A stretch of DNA of 64,000 bases from NCBI GenBank assembly GCA_963676725.1, contig OY781463.1:5084001-5148000 (forward strand), given 5' to 3'. Source of the stretch: G963662905 sp963676725 (GTDB taxonomy: Bacteria; Bacteroidota; Bacteroidia; Bacteroidales; WRLA01). The notes under the pieces are model-generated. The model saw only the letters and a program-made list of their open reading frames with translations. It had not been told where the DNA came from and made no database searches. Within the stretch, counting starts at the first letter, position 1. Each line of letters begins with the position of its first letter. Made by a program: the position numbers and the translations under genes. Below, piece after piece: positions 27,720-35,684 of this stretch.

Positions 27720-29129
27720 TCATAAAGCGTTTTTCAGCAATTTTTTTGCCTGATCTGGATTGATTAATGTGCCGCAACCACCAACGCAGCCTTCCTCACA
27801 GCTCATTACTTCAAGAAAATTGCTTTGGGGTTTCCTAACGAGCGCTTTTAATTGACGGATGCTCTTTTTGTCGAGTCCTGAAATATTATCCGTTGTTAGG
27901 TTTTCGGGAACGGCAGATGAAATTGCGTTCTGTACGCCACCGGCAACAGCAAATCCATGATCCATAATGTTTCCTTTGAGCACTGCTTCTGTATTGGCGC
28001 ATTCCTCGATCTCAATACCTCCGGCTACAAGCATAGCTCCCAGTTCTTCAAAACTAAGGGCATAATCTACCTCTTCAATTTCCAGGCATTCATGTTTTTT
28101 AGAAATGCAGGGGCCGATGAATACCTGCATTGCATCAGGATACTGTTCCTTCAACATTTTTGCAGTATAAAACAAAGGGGTATGCGTATCGGAGACAAAA
28201 GGCCGCAAAGTGGGTAAATGTTTCTGAACTAATTCGGTATATACCCTACAGCATGATGAGGTCATAAACTTGGCGCCATTTTCGAGCCTTTCGGATAGCT
28301 CCATGCTCTCTTTTTCCGAAGTAATCGCTGCGCCGGCAGCAACTTCGGCCACATGTTTAAAACCGAGTTTGCTAATGCTGCCATAGATCTTTGGTAGGGA
28401 ATTCCTGAACTGACCGCTAATTGAAGGGGCTACTAAAGCGATTATGTCTTTAGAAGCATGCATTGCCTCATAAATTTGGGCCAGATATGTTTTTTCAATC
28501 ACAGCACCAAAAGGACATGATGTGATGCATTTCCCGCAATGGATGCATTTTTCGTCATCAATATGTTCTACGCCTTCAGAATCTTTACTGATTGCGCCTA
28601 CTGGGCAAGCTTCTTCACAAGGTACAGGCTGATAGGCAATGGCATGATATGGGCATTCGCGTTCACATTTGCCGCAGCCAATACATTTATCCATATCAAT
28701 ATCTGCCTGAGCATTTTTTATTTCGATTGCCTGAACCGGGCAATTTAGCATACATGGGCGGGCTTCACAAGCCTTACAAAGTTCAGTAACATGATAATTC
28801 CCTTTTTGACAACTCGAGCAGGCTTCGTTTACAACAGTAAGCACTATATCGGTAGGATGATCATTTCTGCGTGCCATTGCCAGATAAGTAGAAAGCGGAA
28901 CCAGCTCATCCTCTTCATCATCAATATTATAGCCAAGCATAGCCATAAGCTTATACTTTATTATGGCTCGGTCTTTATGTACGCAGCAACGTAATGGTGT
29001 CTTTGATTTTGGACGCATTTCAAGCGGAATACGGTCCGTATCTTCCATGCTTCTGCTTTTATTCAGGATGCGGCAGAGCTCGATCAGCAATGCACGTCTG
29101 GTCAGAACAGCATTATTGGTTCGTGTCAT
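27720..29129 (-). CDS. [FeFe]-hydrogenase family protein, group B-like, with divergent H-cluster loops
   Basis: A 469 aa protein, last gene of the operon. Cys-rich residues 104-205 hold ACSSCQKGN, CKACEARPCMLNCP, then two ferredoxin-like motifs CIGCGKCERECP (149-160) and CIHCGKCITSCPFGA (195-209). The H-domain keeps the cluster cysteines in three loops: L1 TSSCCRVY (290-297), L2 IGPCISKKHE (338-347), L3 EVMSCEEGCVGGCGT (440-454). Compared with classical TSCCP / MPCxxK / MACxxGCxxGGG, the L1 Pro is Arg, the L2 Met is Gly and the L3 GGG is GCG. It may be a working hydrogenase of the group B/monomeric kind or a redox sensor; activity cannot be judged from sequence. The start overlaps the preceding ferredoxin stop by 4 bp (ATGA). 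Confidence 0.85.
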   Translation of the reverse strand: MTRTNNAVLTRRALLIELCRILNKSRSMEDTDRIPLEMRPKSKTPLRCCVHKDRAIIKYKLMAMLGYNIDDEEDELVPLSTYLAMARRNDHPTDIVLTVVNEACSSCQKGNYHVTELCKACEARPCMLNCPVQAIEIKNAQADIDMDKCIGCGKCERECPYHAIAYQPVPCEEACPVGAISKDSEGVEHIDDEKCIHCGKCITSCPFGAVIEKTYLAQIYEAMHASKDIIALVAPSISGQFRNSLPKIYGSISKLGFKHVAEVAAGAAITSEKESMELSERLENGAKFMTSSCCRVYTELVQKHLPTLRPFVSDTHTPLFYTAKMLKEQYPDAMQVFIGPCISKKHECLEIEEVDYALSFEELGAMLVAGGIEIEECANTEAVLKGNIMDHGFAVAGGVQNAISSAVPENLTTDNISGLDKKSIRQLKALVRKPQSNFLEVMSCEEGCVGGCGTLINPDQAKKLLKNAL

Positions 29130-29386
29130 GCTTCAGATTTTAGAATAAATTCCTTAATTTTTTCAATTGTAGCTTCTTCAATAAGTACATCATTGACCAG
29201 AACAAATGGAGGTTGCTTATTCTGGTCTTTGCAAGCGCCTAAGCAAATGCTGCCCTTAAGGGCAATGCGCGCAGCCATTTCTTTAGGCAATAATTCTTTT
29301 AATGCAGGCAAATTACTTCCTCCCATTACATGGCATAATGTTCCTGTGCAAACCTTTATGCTAATCTCTTTATGCTCCTTTTTCAT
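29126..29386 (-). CDS. thioredoxin-like [2Fe-2S] ferredoxin (NuoE/HydC-like, short)
   Basis: An 86 aa protein with the four-cysteine pattern of thioredoxin-fold [2Fe-2S] ferredoxins: CTGTLC (C-x4-C) near 13-18 and CLGAC (C-x3-C) near 48-52. It lacks the helical N-terminal domain of NuoE. It would carry electrons to or from the hydrogenase-like partner encoded directly after it (4 bp overlap). It begins 2 bp after the phosphatase stop. Confidence 0.85.
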   Translation of the reverse strand: MKKEHKEISIKVCTGTLCHVMGGSNLPALKELLPKEMAARIALKGSICLGACKDQNKQPPFVLVNDVLIEEATIEKIKEFILKSEA

Positions 29387-29388
29387 GA

Positions 29389-30552
29389 TTAAATATAATT
29401 TACAATCACTTCTTTTAAATATTTCACTTCGAGTATCCTGGCGATTTTTTTCACGACATTTCTCCTGATTTCCAGTTCTTCCGGAAGGTTTGGATCCTGA
29501 TGTGACGGATTGATGGATGTACCTGCCAAAATATTGATCTGATCGTTTTCCATCAATAGGGAATAAATCTGTTTGGCCGGATTATCACCCGGAACAGAGT
29601 CTGCATTTCCTTCTTCCAAAAATGAGGATAATTTTCCCAGTGTGAGAATGCCTTCAGTAATCAGGTTTACACCTTCCATTGATGCAGAAGGCGGCAATTC
29701 ATGGCAAGCACTATTGATGTCCACATCAATATCTTTTTTCCAAAGTTTTGACACAATTTGTGCCGTAGTTCCCCCACAAATAATTTTAATTCCCTGAAAT
29801 TCTTTAATGCTTGTTGCGAGGCGCTCGTCATTTTCGGGCGTATAGGGAGGGCCTGTGGAAATCAAGAGTTTTCTTGGCCGTCGCAAATAGATTACTGCGC
29901 AGCTAATATCATCGGCAGCCGTATATCCATCATTTTTTAAAGCTTCGGCAAGGATGCGGTGACTCAGTTTGTAGGCGGAAATATCCTGATTATTATGCAC
30001 ATACGATTGAGTGAACGCTTTTAGTTTTTTATCGCCCCAGCCAAATGGCATATCCTGTTTCCCAATGCCCGATTGGGTAACCCCATCGCTGAACAGTATA
30101 ATGCGATCGCCCATTTGTGCATCAAAACGATAAGAAAAGAGTTCCTCAACCTCCTGTTTTACACTTTCAGGGACAATAATTTCGTCGTTTCTTAACACAA
30201 AAAACTGTGGATTTCCATATTCGATGATGCGTGTAGCGCCATCCAAAGCGATATCCACAATCGTAAAGGAGGCATAACTGATTTTGCGCACACTATCTTC
30301 GGGCAACGTATTGATAATGGAGCGCGCACTCCGTTCCACAGGCTGATCATTTACCGTAAAACTCATGGCCATATTGGCGGTCATGGTTGCCAGGATATTG
30401 GCTTTTATGCCACTACCCAGCCCGTCGGAAAGCACAGCAATTGTGCGTTTTTCATTTTTCAACTTACGTGAAAGAAAGACATCGCCACAGACCATTTTCC
30501 CGTTTTTCTGAACGGAAGCCTCTTCAATTTCGATAAAAATTTGCTCATTCAT
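29389..30552 (-). CDS. SpoIIE-type serine phosphatase in hydrogenase operon
   Basis: About 387 aa from the ATG at 30552, which overlaps the preceding gene's stop by 8 bp; an earlier in-frame start at 30588 is less likely. The N-terminal ~220 residues are a PPM/SpoIIE phosphatase: GDVFLSRK (metal Asp), VLSDGLGSGIKANI, IILFSDGVTQSG and TAADDISCAVIYL, so all metal-binding aspartates appear present. The C-terminal ~165 residues are a separate domain with ICGGTTAQIVSKL, ELPPSASMEGVNLITEGILT and LGKLSSFL; I do not recognise its function. Phosphatases of this kind occur beside sensory hydrogenases in other anaerobes. No partner anti-sigma or anti-anti-sigma gene is in the window. Confidence 0.8.
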   Translation of the reverse strand: MNEQIFIEIEEASVQKNGKMVCGDVFLSRKLKNEKRTIAVLSDGLGSGIKANILATMTANMAMSFTVNDQPVERSARSIINTLPEDSVRKISYASFTIVDIALDGATRIIEYGNPQFFVLRNDEIIVPESVKQEVEELFSYRFDAQMGDRIILFSDGVTQSGIGKQDMPFGWGDKKLKAFTQSYVHNNQDISAYKLSHRILAEALKNDGYTAADDISCAVIYLRRPRKLLISTGPPYTPENDERLATSIKEFQGIKIICGGTTAQIVSKLWKKDIDVDINSACHELPPSASMEGVNLITEGILTLGKLSSFLEEGNADSVPGDNPAKQIYSLLMENDQINILAGTSINPSHQDPNLPEELEIRRNVVKKIARILEVKYLKEVIVNYI

Positions 30553-32266
30553 GGTCGGGTTCCGAATTTTGTGATGCATCCAAAACACTATGCAGCAGAA
30601 ACTCTGTTTTTGAAGCGTTTTCGCCCAATAATGCGGCAGCTTTTTGTGCTGTCATCATGTTTTCATACATGGCCTGATGCAGTCGTTTTTGCATTTCATG
30701 GCTTAATCCGCCTTGCCTGCTTAAAGGGTGAATAATGCCGCAAACAATCTTATGCTTTTGGATACTAAATACAGAAAGATGCACAAGCTGATTATTATAT
30801 CGTATGTCCTTATCAATGCTTTCTTCGCCCGATTGCAGCAATCCTTTAAATAATTTTGAAAAGGGCATCAATTTATTCAAGTCTGTGCCCTGCATGCCCG
30901 GACGAGCTTTGTAAATCGCAATAGCATCGGCACCAAGGATTTGCGCGAAGGACTCATTGCTTTCGATAATATGCATATGTTCATCGGCCATAACGACGCC
31001 ATAAGGGATTTTTTGCAGAAGTACAGAAGCCTTATTCTGAGCCACTTTGCGCATATAGGATACGCACATCTGGCGCTCCGCTTTTCCCTCGAGCATGGCG
31101 CAGGCAAAATCGCGGCAGCTTTCGTAGCCGCAACCACTGCAATTCAATTCATCTTCGCGGCTGAGTTTGTCGATGCTGCTCAGCATATGCTTGATGTCCG
31201 CTTCAGAATGTTCGATGGGTTTTTGAATGCTGCTTTCGCAAAAATTATGGCAAATAGAATCTGCCGGAAATTTAACATCGTGATGTCCGGGCAATGAATG
31301 ACCGTGTTCAAGCACATTCAGTCGTTTTGATGCTGTATTTTCCCCTTGTTTCATTCCGGGGCCATTAATACATCCACCTTCGCATGCCATTAACTCCAAA
31401 AACAGGCTGTGGCCATGCAGTTGAGGCAATTGATCCAAAATATTCCTGATGTTTATTAAGCCCGAGAAGGTCATCATTTGAGCATCGGTTATTGTTGCGT
31501 TTTGGCGCATTACAGAAATCATTCCTCCATCTACAGGATATATTGATCCGGGGCGATTATGCGCATAGGTGCTTTCATTGTTTTTGCCATTCAGAAATTC
31601 GGGCGTAAGTGCTTCATCATCAAGCCAGGAACGTAATTCGTCAAAAGTAATGGCCACTTCCACGGCATTATCATCTGCGAGCAGCTCTGTTTTCTTTGCA
31701 ATACAAGGGCCGGCAAAAACTACAAGGCAATCGCTACCGTAAATTGTTTTAAGATAACGAGCATGTGCTTGCATTGGCGAGAGCAATGGCGTAATATGGT
31801 TGAGATATTGAGGGTAATATTTTTTAATAAGCTGAACAACAACCGGGCAGCAGGAGCTAATCCACAACTTTTCTTTTTCTGATTGGATCAGTTTCAGGGC
31901 TTCGCTTGCAACCCATTCTGCTCCAATTGCAGTCTCAGAGAGTCCATAAAAACCGAGGCTTTCAATTGCTTGCTGAAGCTGAGGAACGCTATAATCAGAA
32001 AAACCCACAACCCATGATGGCGCTAAGGACAAGATTAGTTTCTGTTTGCGTCCGAGCAGATATTTTACCTCGGCAATATCGTTTCGCACTTTTTTTGCGC
32101 CGGCAGGACAAACCTGAACGCACTTTCCGCAATAAATACAAAGATCATCCATCACCGATGCGCGATGCCCTTCAATTTTTATAGCTTTTACAGGGCAACG
32201 CCGAACGCATTTATAGCAATCCTGACAATTGTTTTTTTCTGTATAAATCGCCTGTAAAATGTTCAT
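30545..32266 (-). CDS. sensory-type [FeFe]-hydrogenase-like protein with Fe-S and PAS domains (HydS-like, group C)
   Basis: A 573 aa protein. Two [4Fe-4S] motifs (CQDCYKCVRRCP 14-25; CIYCGKCVQVCP 43-54) precede an H-domain: L1 ISSCCPVV (136-143), L2 AGPCIAKKTE (185-194), L3 ELMACEGGCINGPG (291-304). The four cysteines expected to bind the H-cluster remain, while the L2 Met is Gly and the L1 Thr is Ser. Residues 376-401 form a CxxCx4Cx16C Fe-S motif, and ~408-510 form a PAS domain (IPYGVVMADEHMHIIESNES). No kinase domain follows. This order is that of group C putative H2 sensors. The next gene is a phosphatase, so H2 or redox state may control it. It overlaps its neighbours by 4 and 8 bp. Confidence 0.87.
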   Translation of the reverse strand: MNILQAIYTEKNNCQDCYKCVRRCPVKAIKIEGHRASVMDDLCIYCGKCVQVCPAGAKKVRNDIAEVKYLLGRKQKLILSLAPSWVVGFSDYSVPQLQQAIESLGFYGLSETAIGAEWVASEALKLIQSEKEKLWISSCCPVVVQLIKKYYPQYLNHITPLLSPMQAHARYLKTIYGSDCLVVFAGPCIAKKTELLADDNAVEVAITFDELRSWLDDEALTPEFLNGKNNESTYAHNRPGSIYPVDGGMISVMRQNATITDAQMMTFSGLINIRNILDQLPQLHGHSLFLELMACEGGCINGPGMKQGENTASKRLNVLEHGHSLPGHHDVKFPADSICHNFCESSIQKPIEHSEADIKHMLSSIDKLSREDELNCSGCGYESCRDFACAMLEGKAERQMCVSYMRKVAQNKASVLLQKIPYGVVMADEHMHIIESNESFAQILGADAIAIYKARPGMQGTDLNKLMPFSKLFKGLLQSGEESIDKDIRYNNQLVHLSVFSIQKHKIVCGIIHPLSRQGGLSHEMQKRLHQAMYENMMTAQKAAALLGENASKTEFLLHSVLDASQNSEPDHE

Positions 32267-32523
32267 GCTTCTTCGTTTTGTGCACAGAAGCTTTGCTCCA
32301 GAATGCGGATAACAGAGTTTTTATCGATGCCGTGAAATAATTTGCCGTTGATTTTTATTACAGGACCATGAGCACAATTTCCGGAACATAATTGCCCACG
32401 AAAATCTACATCTTCTTCGAGCCCGTGTTCTTCTAACCAAGTTTTTACTATTTCGAGTACTTGTTGATTCCCGCGTCTGTAGCAGCTGCTTCCGAGACAA
32501 ATTACTATTTGATTTTTTTTCAT
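32263..32523 (-). CDS. thioredoxin-like [2Fe-2S] ferredoxin, first gene of hydrogenase operon
   Basis: About 86 aa from the ATG at 32523; the longer frame begins at TTG 32553 and adds ten residues before MKKNQIVICLG. It has CLGSSC (C-x4-C) and CSGNC (C-x3-C), the thioredoxin-fold [2Fe-2S] pattern. GQLCSGNCAHGPVIKINGK is typical. It overlaps the HydS-like gene by 4 bp and probably delivers electrons to it. It is a paralogue of the 29126-29386 protein, not a close copy. Confidence 0.85.
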   Translation of the reverse strand: MKKNQIVICLGSSCYRRGNQQVLEIVKTWLEEHGLEEDVDFRGQLCSGNCAHGPVIKINGKLFHGIDKNSVIRILEQSFCAQNEEA

Positions 32524-32786
32524 GATTGATGATTTGAACAGCTCATAAACCAAGCCTGTGCCGAATATTTTAAAATAATCATAATCAAACGATTAAGTTT
32601 TTATTCGTTCTCTTAATAGGCCTGATGTCCTGTTTCAATACGCTTATTCTAAAATGTGTGTGTATAGAATTTGAACAGTGTGCATTTATTGAACGCCTCA
32701 GGTTTTCATTGTTGTTGGAATTCCAAAAACCGGCAGAAGCTTTTATATCTTTTCTGGTTTTTGGTTTATAATTAGGAGCATATTCC
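32524..32786. other. divergent intergenic region upstream of the hydrogenase operon
   Basis: About 260 bp, AT-rich. No TAnnTTTG box is found for the minus-strand operon, so its promoter is unrecognised. No RNA gene or repeat is seen. Confidence 0.4.
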
Positions 32787-32794
32787 TATTTTTG
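32787..32794 (+). promoter_or_regulatory. -7 promoter box of the GT-C-like gene
   Basis: TATTTTTG ends 20 bp before the ATG at 32815. A TTG lies 23 bp upstream, longer than the optimal spacing. Confidence 0.45.
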
Positions 32795-32814
32795 ATGATT
32801 ATAATTACTGATTC

Positions 32815-34674
32815 ATGGCAGACTACATCCATTTCAAACTTAAAAGATCAAGCTTCATTTTTTTGATAGTCCTATTTTTTGTGGGTTTGTTGTTTGTTTC
32901 AAACATTGATTTTCATGGATTTAAAAGCGAAATACTTGCCGGGGATGCTCGCGGCTATTATGCCTGGCTGCCGGCTATTTTTGAATATCAAAGTGTTGAT
33001 TTTCAGCCTGTACTGGAACAACAGAAAGCCCGTTTGGGAGAACATTTTCAGGGGCATTATTATCATGAACTGGGTGATATACTGATCAATAAATTTACTT
33101 GCGGTGTCGCTTTGCTTCAAGCTCCTTTTTATCTGATATTTAAGCAATTAAGTGCTTTATTTGGTCAATCTACTGACGCTTATTCTGCTATTTCCCAATG
33201 GGGAATTTGTTTTGCTGCTTTGTTTTATGCATTTATTGGCTTTTATTTTTTACGGCGCCTGCTTCTTTCTTTGGGATTTCATAAAAAAACAGCACTTATT
33301 GCGATGTTGGCATTCCTTTTTGGAAGCAATTTATTCTACTATATATTTATGCACCCGGGGATGTCGCATGTTTATTCGTTTAGCATGGTTTCCGTTCTTT
33401 TTTATGCTGCACGAATGCTGTTTGTGTCGGGGAAAAAGCGATATATTCTTTTGTTATCCATAACTTTAGGGCTTATTTTCCTGATCAGGCCTTTTAATGT
33501 GCTTATCGTATTATTTCTTCCTTTTATGGCTAATTCGCCAAAGGTTTTTTTAAAGACATTGAAGAATAACCTCCGTCTAGGCCATGTGCTTTTCTCAGTG
33601 ATTCCCTTTTTACTGATTGCATCCATACAGATGTATATTTACTATTTGCAGAGCGGTCAATTATGGATTTGGGCTTATCAGAATGAAGGCTTTTTCTTTC
33701 TTGATCCGCAAATTAGCAATGTCCTTTTTAGTTATCGCAAAGGCTTGTTTATTTATACTCCACTGACATTGATTAGTTTAATCGGAATCCTTGTTTTGAT
33801 CCGCCGCAATACGTATCAAGCCATTATTTCGTTTTTGTTTCTCGCCATTATAATCTGGATGGTGGCTTCTTGGTGGAATTGGTATTATGGGGGCGGTTTC
33901 GGAATGCGGCCATTTGTGGATTTTTATCCTGTATTCATTATTCTTCTCGCTGTGGTTTTGAAGTCGCTTCGCACCACTTTTTTCCGCTATGCTTTTTATG
34001 GGCTATTGGCGGTTGTAGTGCTTTTTAATGCCCTGCAAACATATCAATACAGTCAGGGCATCATCCATCCGGAAAGCATGAACAAACAGAAATATTGGTA
34101 TGTGTTTTTGAAAACCGCAAAAGCTTATGAGCATGTGCTTGGCGATGCTCCTGATGATTTATTTAAACAATCACCATTGAAATTAATCAAAAGCTATTCG
34201 CTTGATTTTGATTCGACAGCAAGCGAAGAATGGGTTGTTTATCAAGAAAAATTATATCCATCCAAAAACGATAGTAGTAATTTGTATTGCCGTTTCGATA
34301 GCATTTCGGAATATAATGCGAGTTTAATCATTACAGATACATCCCTATTAAAGTATAGAAATTTGATGGGGCAGGTTCAATTTGCTTATAGTGAAATTGA
34401 TACGAATTCATGCATGCGGGCTTTTTTCGTGGCATCGGCAAATGACAGGAATAATGTAACTGTTTTTTACAAATCGAATCGAATGAAAGATATGCCGAAT
34501 AACCGCATTGGGGTTTGGGACACTGCCTTTATGGAAATCAATGTGAAATACGGCAAAGGAATCCCGAATGAATTGCGTTTGTATTTTTGGAATAAGGAAA
34601 AAGAATCTTTTTTGATTGACGATGTAAAAATCGATTTCTATGAAGTACAGGAAGAGGTTTTTAAAGAGCAATAA
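32815..34674 (+). CDS. polytopic membrane protein, GT-C glycosyltransferase-like
   Basis: A 619 aa protein with about eleven hydrophobic segments between residues 13 and 415 and a ~190-residue soluble C-terminal part. After the first helix comes LAGDARGYYAWLPAIFEY, resembling the acidic first-loop motif of GT-C glycosyltransferases that use lipid-linked sugars. RPFNVL and MRPFVDFYPVF mark later loops. The C-terminal domain (from ~430) is probably periplasmic and beta-rich. No exact family is recognised; a sugar-transfer role in the envelope is inference from topology. It lies 330 bp upstream of rmlC but has its own promoter-like box. Confidence 0.6.
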   Translation: MADYIHFKLKRSSFIFLIVLFFVGLLFVSNIDFHGFKSEILAGDARGYYAWLPAIFEYQSVDFQPVLEQQKARLGEHFQGHYYHELGDILINKFTCGVALLQAPFYLIFKQLSALFGQSTDAYSAISQWGICFAALFYAFIGFYFLRRLLLSLGFHKKTALIAMLAFLFGSNLFYYIFMHPGMSHVYSFSMVSVLFYAARMLFVSGKKRYILLLSITLGLIFLIRPFNVLIVLFLPFMANSPKVFLKTLKNNLRLGHVLFSVIPFLLIASIQMYIYYLQSGQLWIWAYQNEGFFFLDPQISNVLFSYRKGLFIYTPLTLISLIGILVLIRRNTYQAIISFLFLAIIIWMVASWWNWYYGGGFGMRPFVDFYPVFIILLAVVLKSLRTTFFRYAFYGLLAVVVLFNALQTYQYSQGIIHPESMNKQKYWYVFLKTAKAYEHVLGDAPDDLFKQSPLKLIKSYSLDFDSTASEEWVVYQEKLYPSKNDSSNLYCRFDSISEYNASLIITDTSLLKYRNLMGQVQFAYSEIDTNSCMRAFFVASANDRNNVTVFYKSNRMKDMPNNRIGVWDTAFMEINVKYGKGIPNELRLYFWNKEKESFLIDDVKIDFYEVQEEVFKEQ

Positions 34675-34979
34675 TTGCTTTCATCTTCATCATGCAGGGA
34701 TTTCGGTAGGACCGAAAATGTCACTATTAGAAAATCAAATTTAAGCGATTAACCAAACAGAAAAATCTTATTTTCTTCACTATACTGAAGAAATATTACG
34801 ATAATTTTTCATTAGGATTTGGAAATCTTTGTTTTTGGAGAAGCAATGCGGATTTTTGCTTTTTTTGTTAAAAAAAGGGCCTTAGTGTGAAATGCTTGTT
34901 CACTATGTTTTTGAGCCGAATGTTTGATTGATAATAAAAAATACAAGCCACTTATTAGGTAGATTTCAGGAATTGTCCG
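34675..34979. other. intergenic region with a short hairpin
   Basis: TTTCGGT-AGG-ACCGAAA forms a 7 bp hairpin at 34701-34717 without a T tract, 26 bp after the stop of the preceding gene. Nothing else is recognised. Confidence 0.35.
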
Positions 34980-34987
34980 TAGTTTTG
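34980..34987 (+). promoter_or_regulatory. -7 promoter box of rmlC
   Basis: TAGTTTTG ends 17 bp before the rmlC ATG. There is no matching TTG at -33. Confidence 0.45.
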
Positions 34988-35004
34988 TTCTTAAATGATG
35001 TGCG

Positions 35005-35547
35005 ATGGAAATTATTAAGACGGAAATACAGGATTTACTGATTGTTAAGCCACGGGTTTTTGAAGATGAGCGTGGCTATTTTTTTGAATCATACAACCAT
35101 GGGCTTTTTGCTTCGAATGGAATCGAAAACCGCTTTTTGCAGGATAATGAATCGAAATCGAAAAAAGGGGTTTTAAGAGGTTTGCATTTTCAAAAACCGC
35201 CTTATGACCAAGGAAAACTTGTTCGTGTGATGAAGGGCGCTGTGCTGGATGTCGCCGTTGATATCAGAAAAAATTCCCCAACCTATGGGAAGTGGGCATC
35301 AATCGTGCTTACCGATAAAAATAAGTTTATGTATTGGGTGCCACCGGGCTTTGCGCATGGCTTTGTTACCTTGGAAGATGATACGGTTTTCTTTTATAAA
35401 TGCACCAATGTGTATAATAAAGAATCGGAAGGTAGCATTCGCTGGAACGATCCTGACTTGAATATCGATTGGGGAATCGATCAGCCGGTGCTCTCAGAAA
35501 AAGATAAAATCTCGCCATTATTCAAAGATTTTATCTCGCCGTTTTAA
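35005..35547 (+). CDS. rmlC: dTDP-4-dehydrorhamnose 3,5-epimerase
   Basis: A 180 aa cupin enzyme making dTDP-4-keto-L-rhamnose for surface polysaccharide. Family motifs are FFESYNHGLF, the catalytic His in GVLRGLHFQKPP (near 62), VVDIRKNSPTYGK-like DVAVDIRKNS, FAHGFVTLEDDTVFFYKCTN with the catalytic Tyr, and GSIRWNDPDLNIDW. The other rhamnose genes (rmlA, rmlB, rmlD) are not in the window, so this copy is isolated. Confidence 0.93.
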   Translation: MEIIKTEIQDLLIVKPRVFEDERGYFFESYNHGLFASNGIENRFLQDNESKSKKGVLRGLHFQKPPYDQGKLVRVMKGAVLDVAVDIRKNSPTYGKWASIVLTDKNKFMYWVPPGFAHGFVTLEDDTVFFYKCTNVYNKESEGSIRWNDPDLNIDWGIDQPVLSEKDKISPLFKDFISPF

Positions 35548-35551
35548 ACAA

Positions 35552-35577
35552 CTGATTTTTTTTAGAGTTAAAATCAG
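35552..35577. terminator. possible terminator after rmlC
   Basis: CTGATTTT (35552-35559) pairs with AAAATCAG (35570-35577), an 8 bp stem. It starts 4 bp after the stop codon but has only a weak T tract. Confidence 0.4.
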
Positions 35578-35684
35578 CTTTCCGTGAAACATCTTATTTT
35601 CATGCAACATTCTGCTTTTTTTGTTGTTCATACCATAATGGGTATTTATGCAAATATTAGCTTTTTTTAAATGCAGACGCTATT

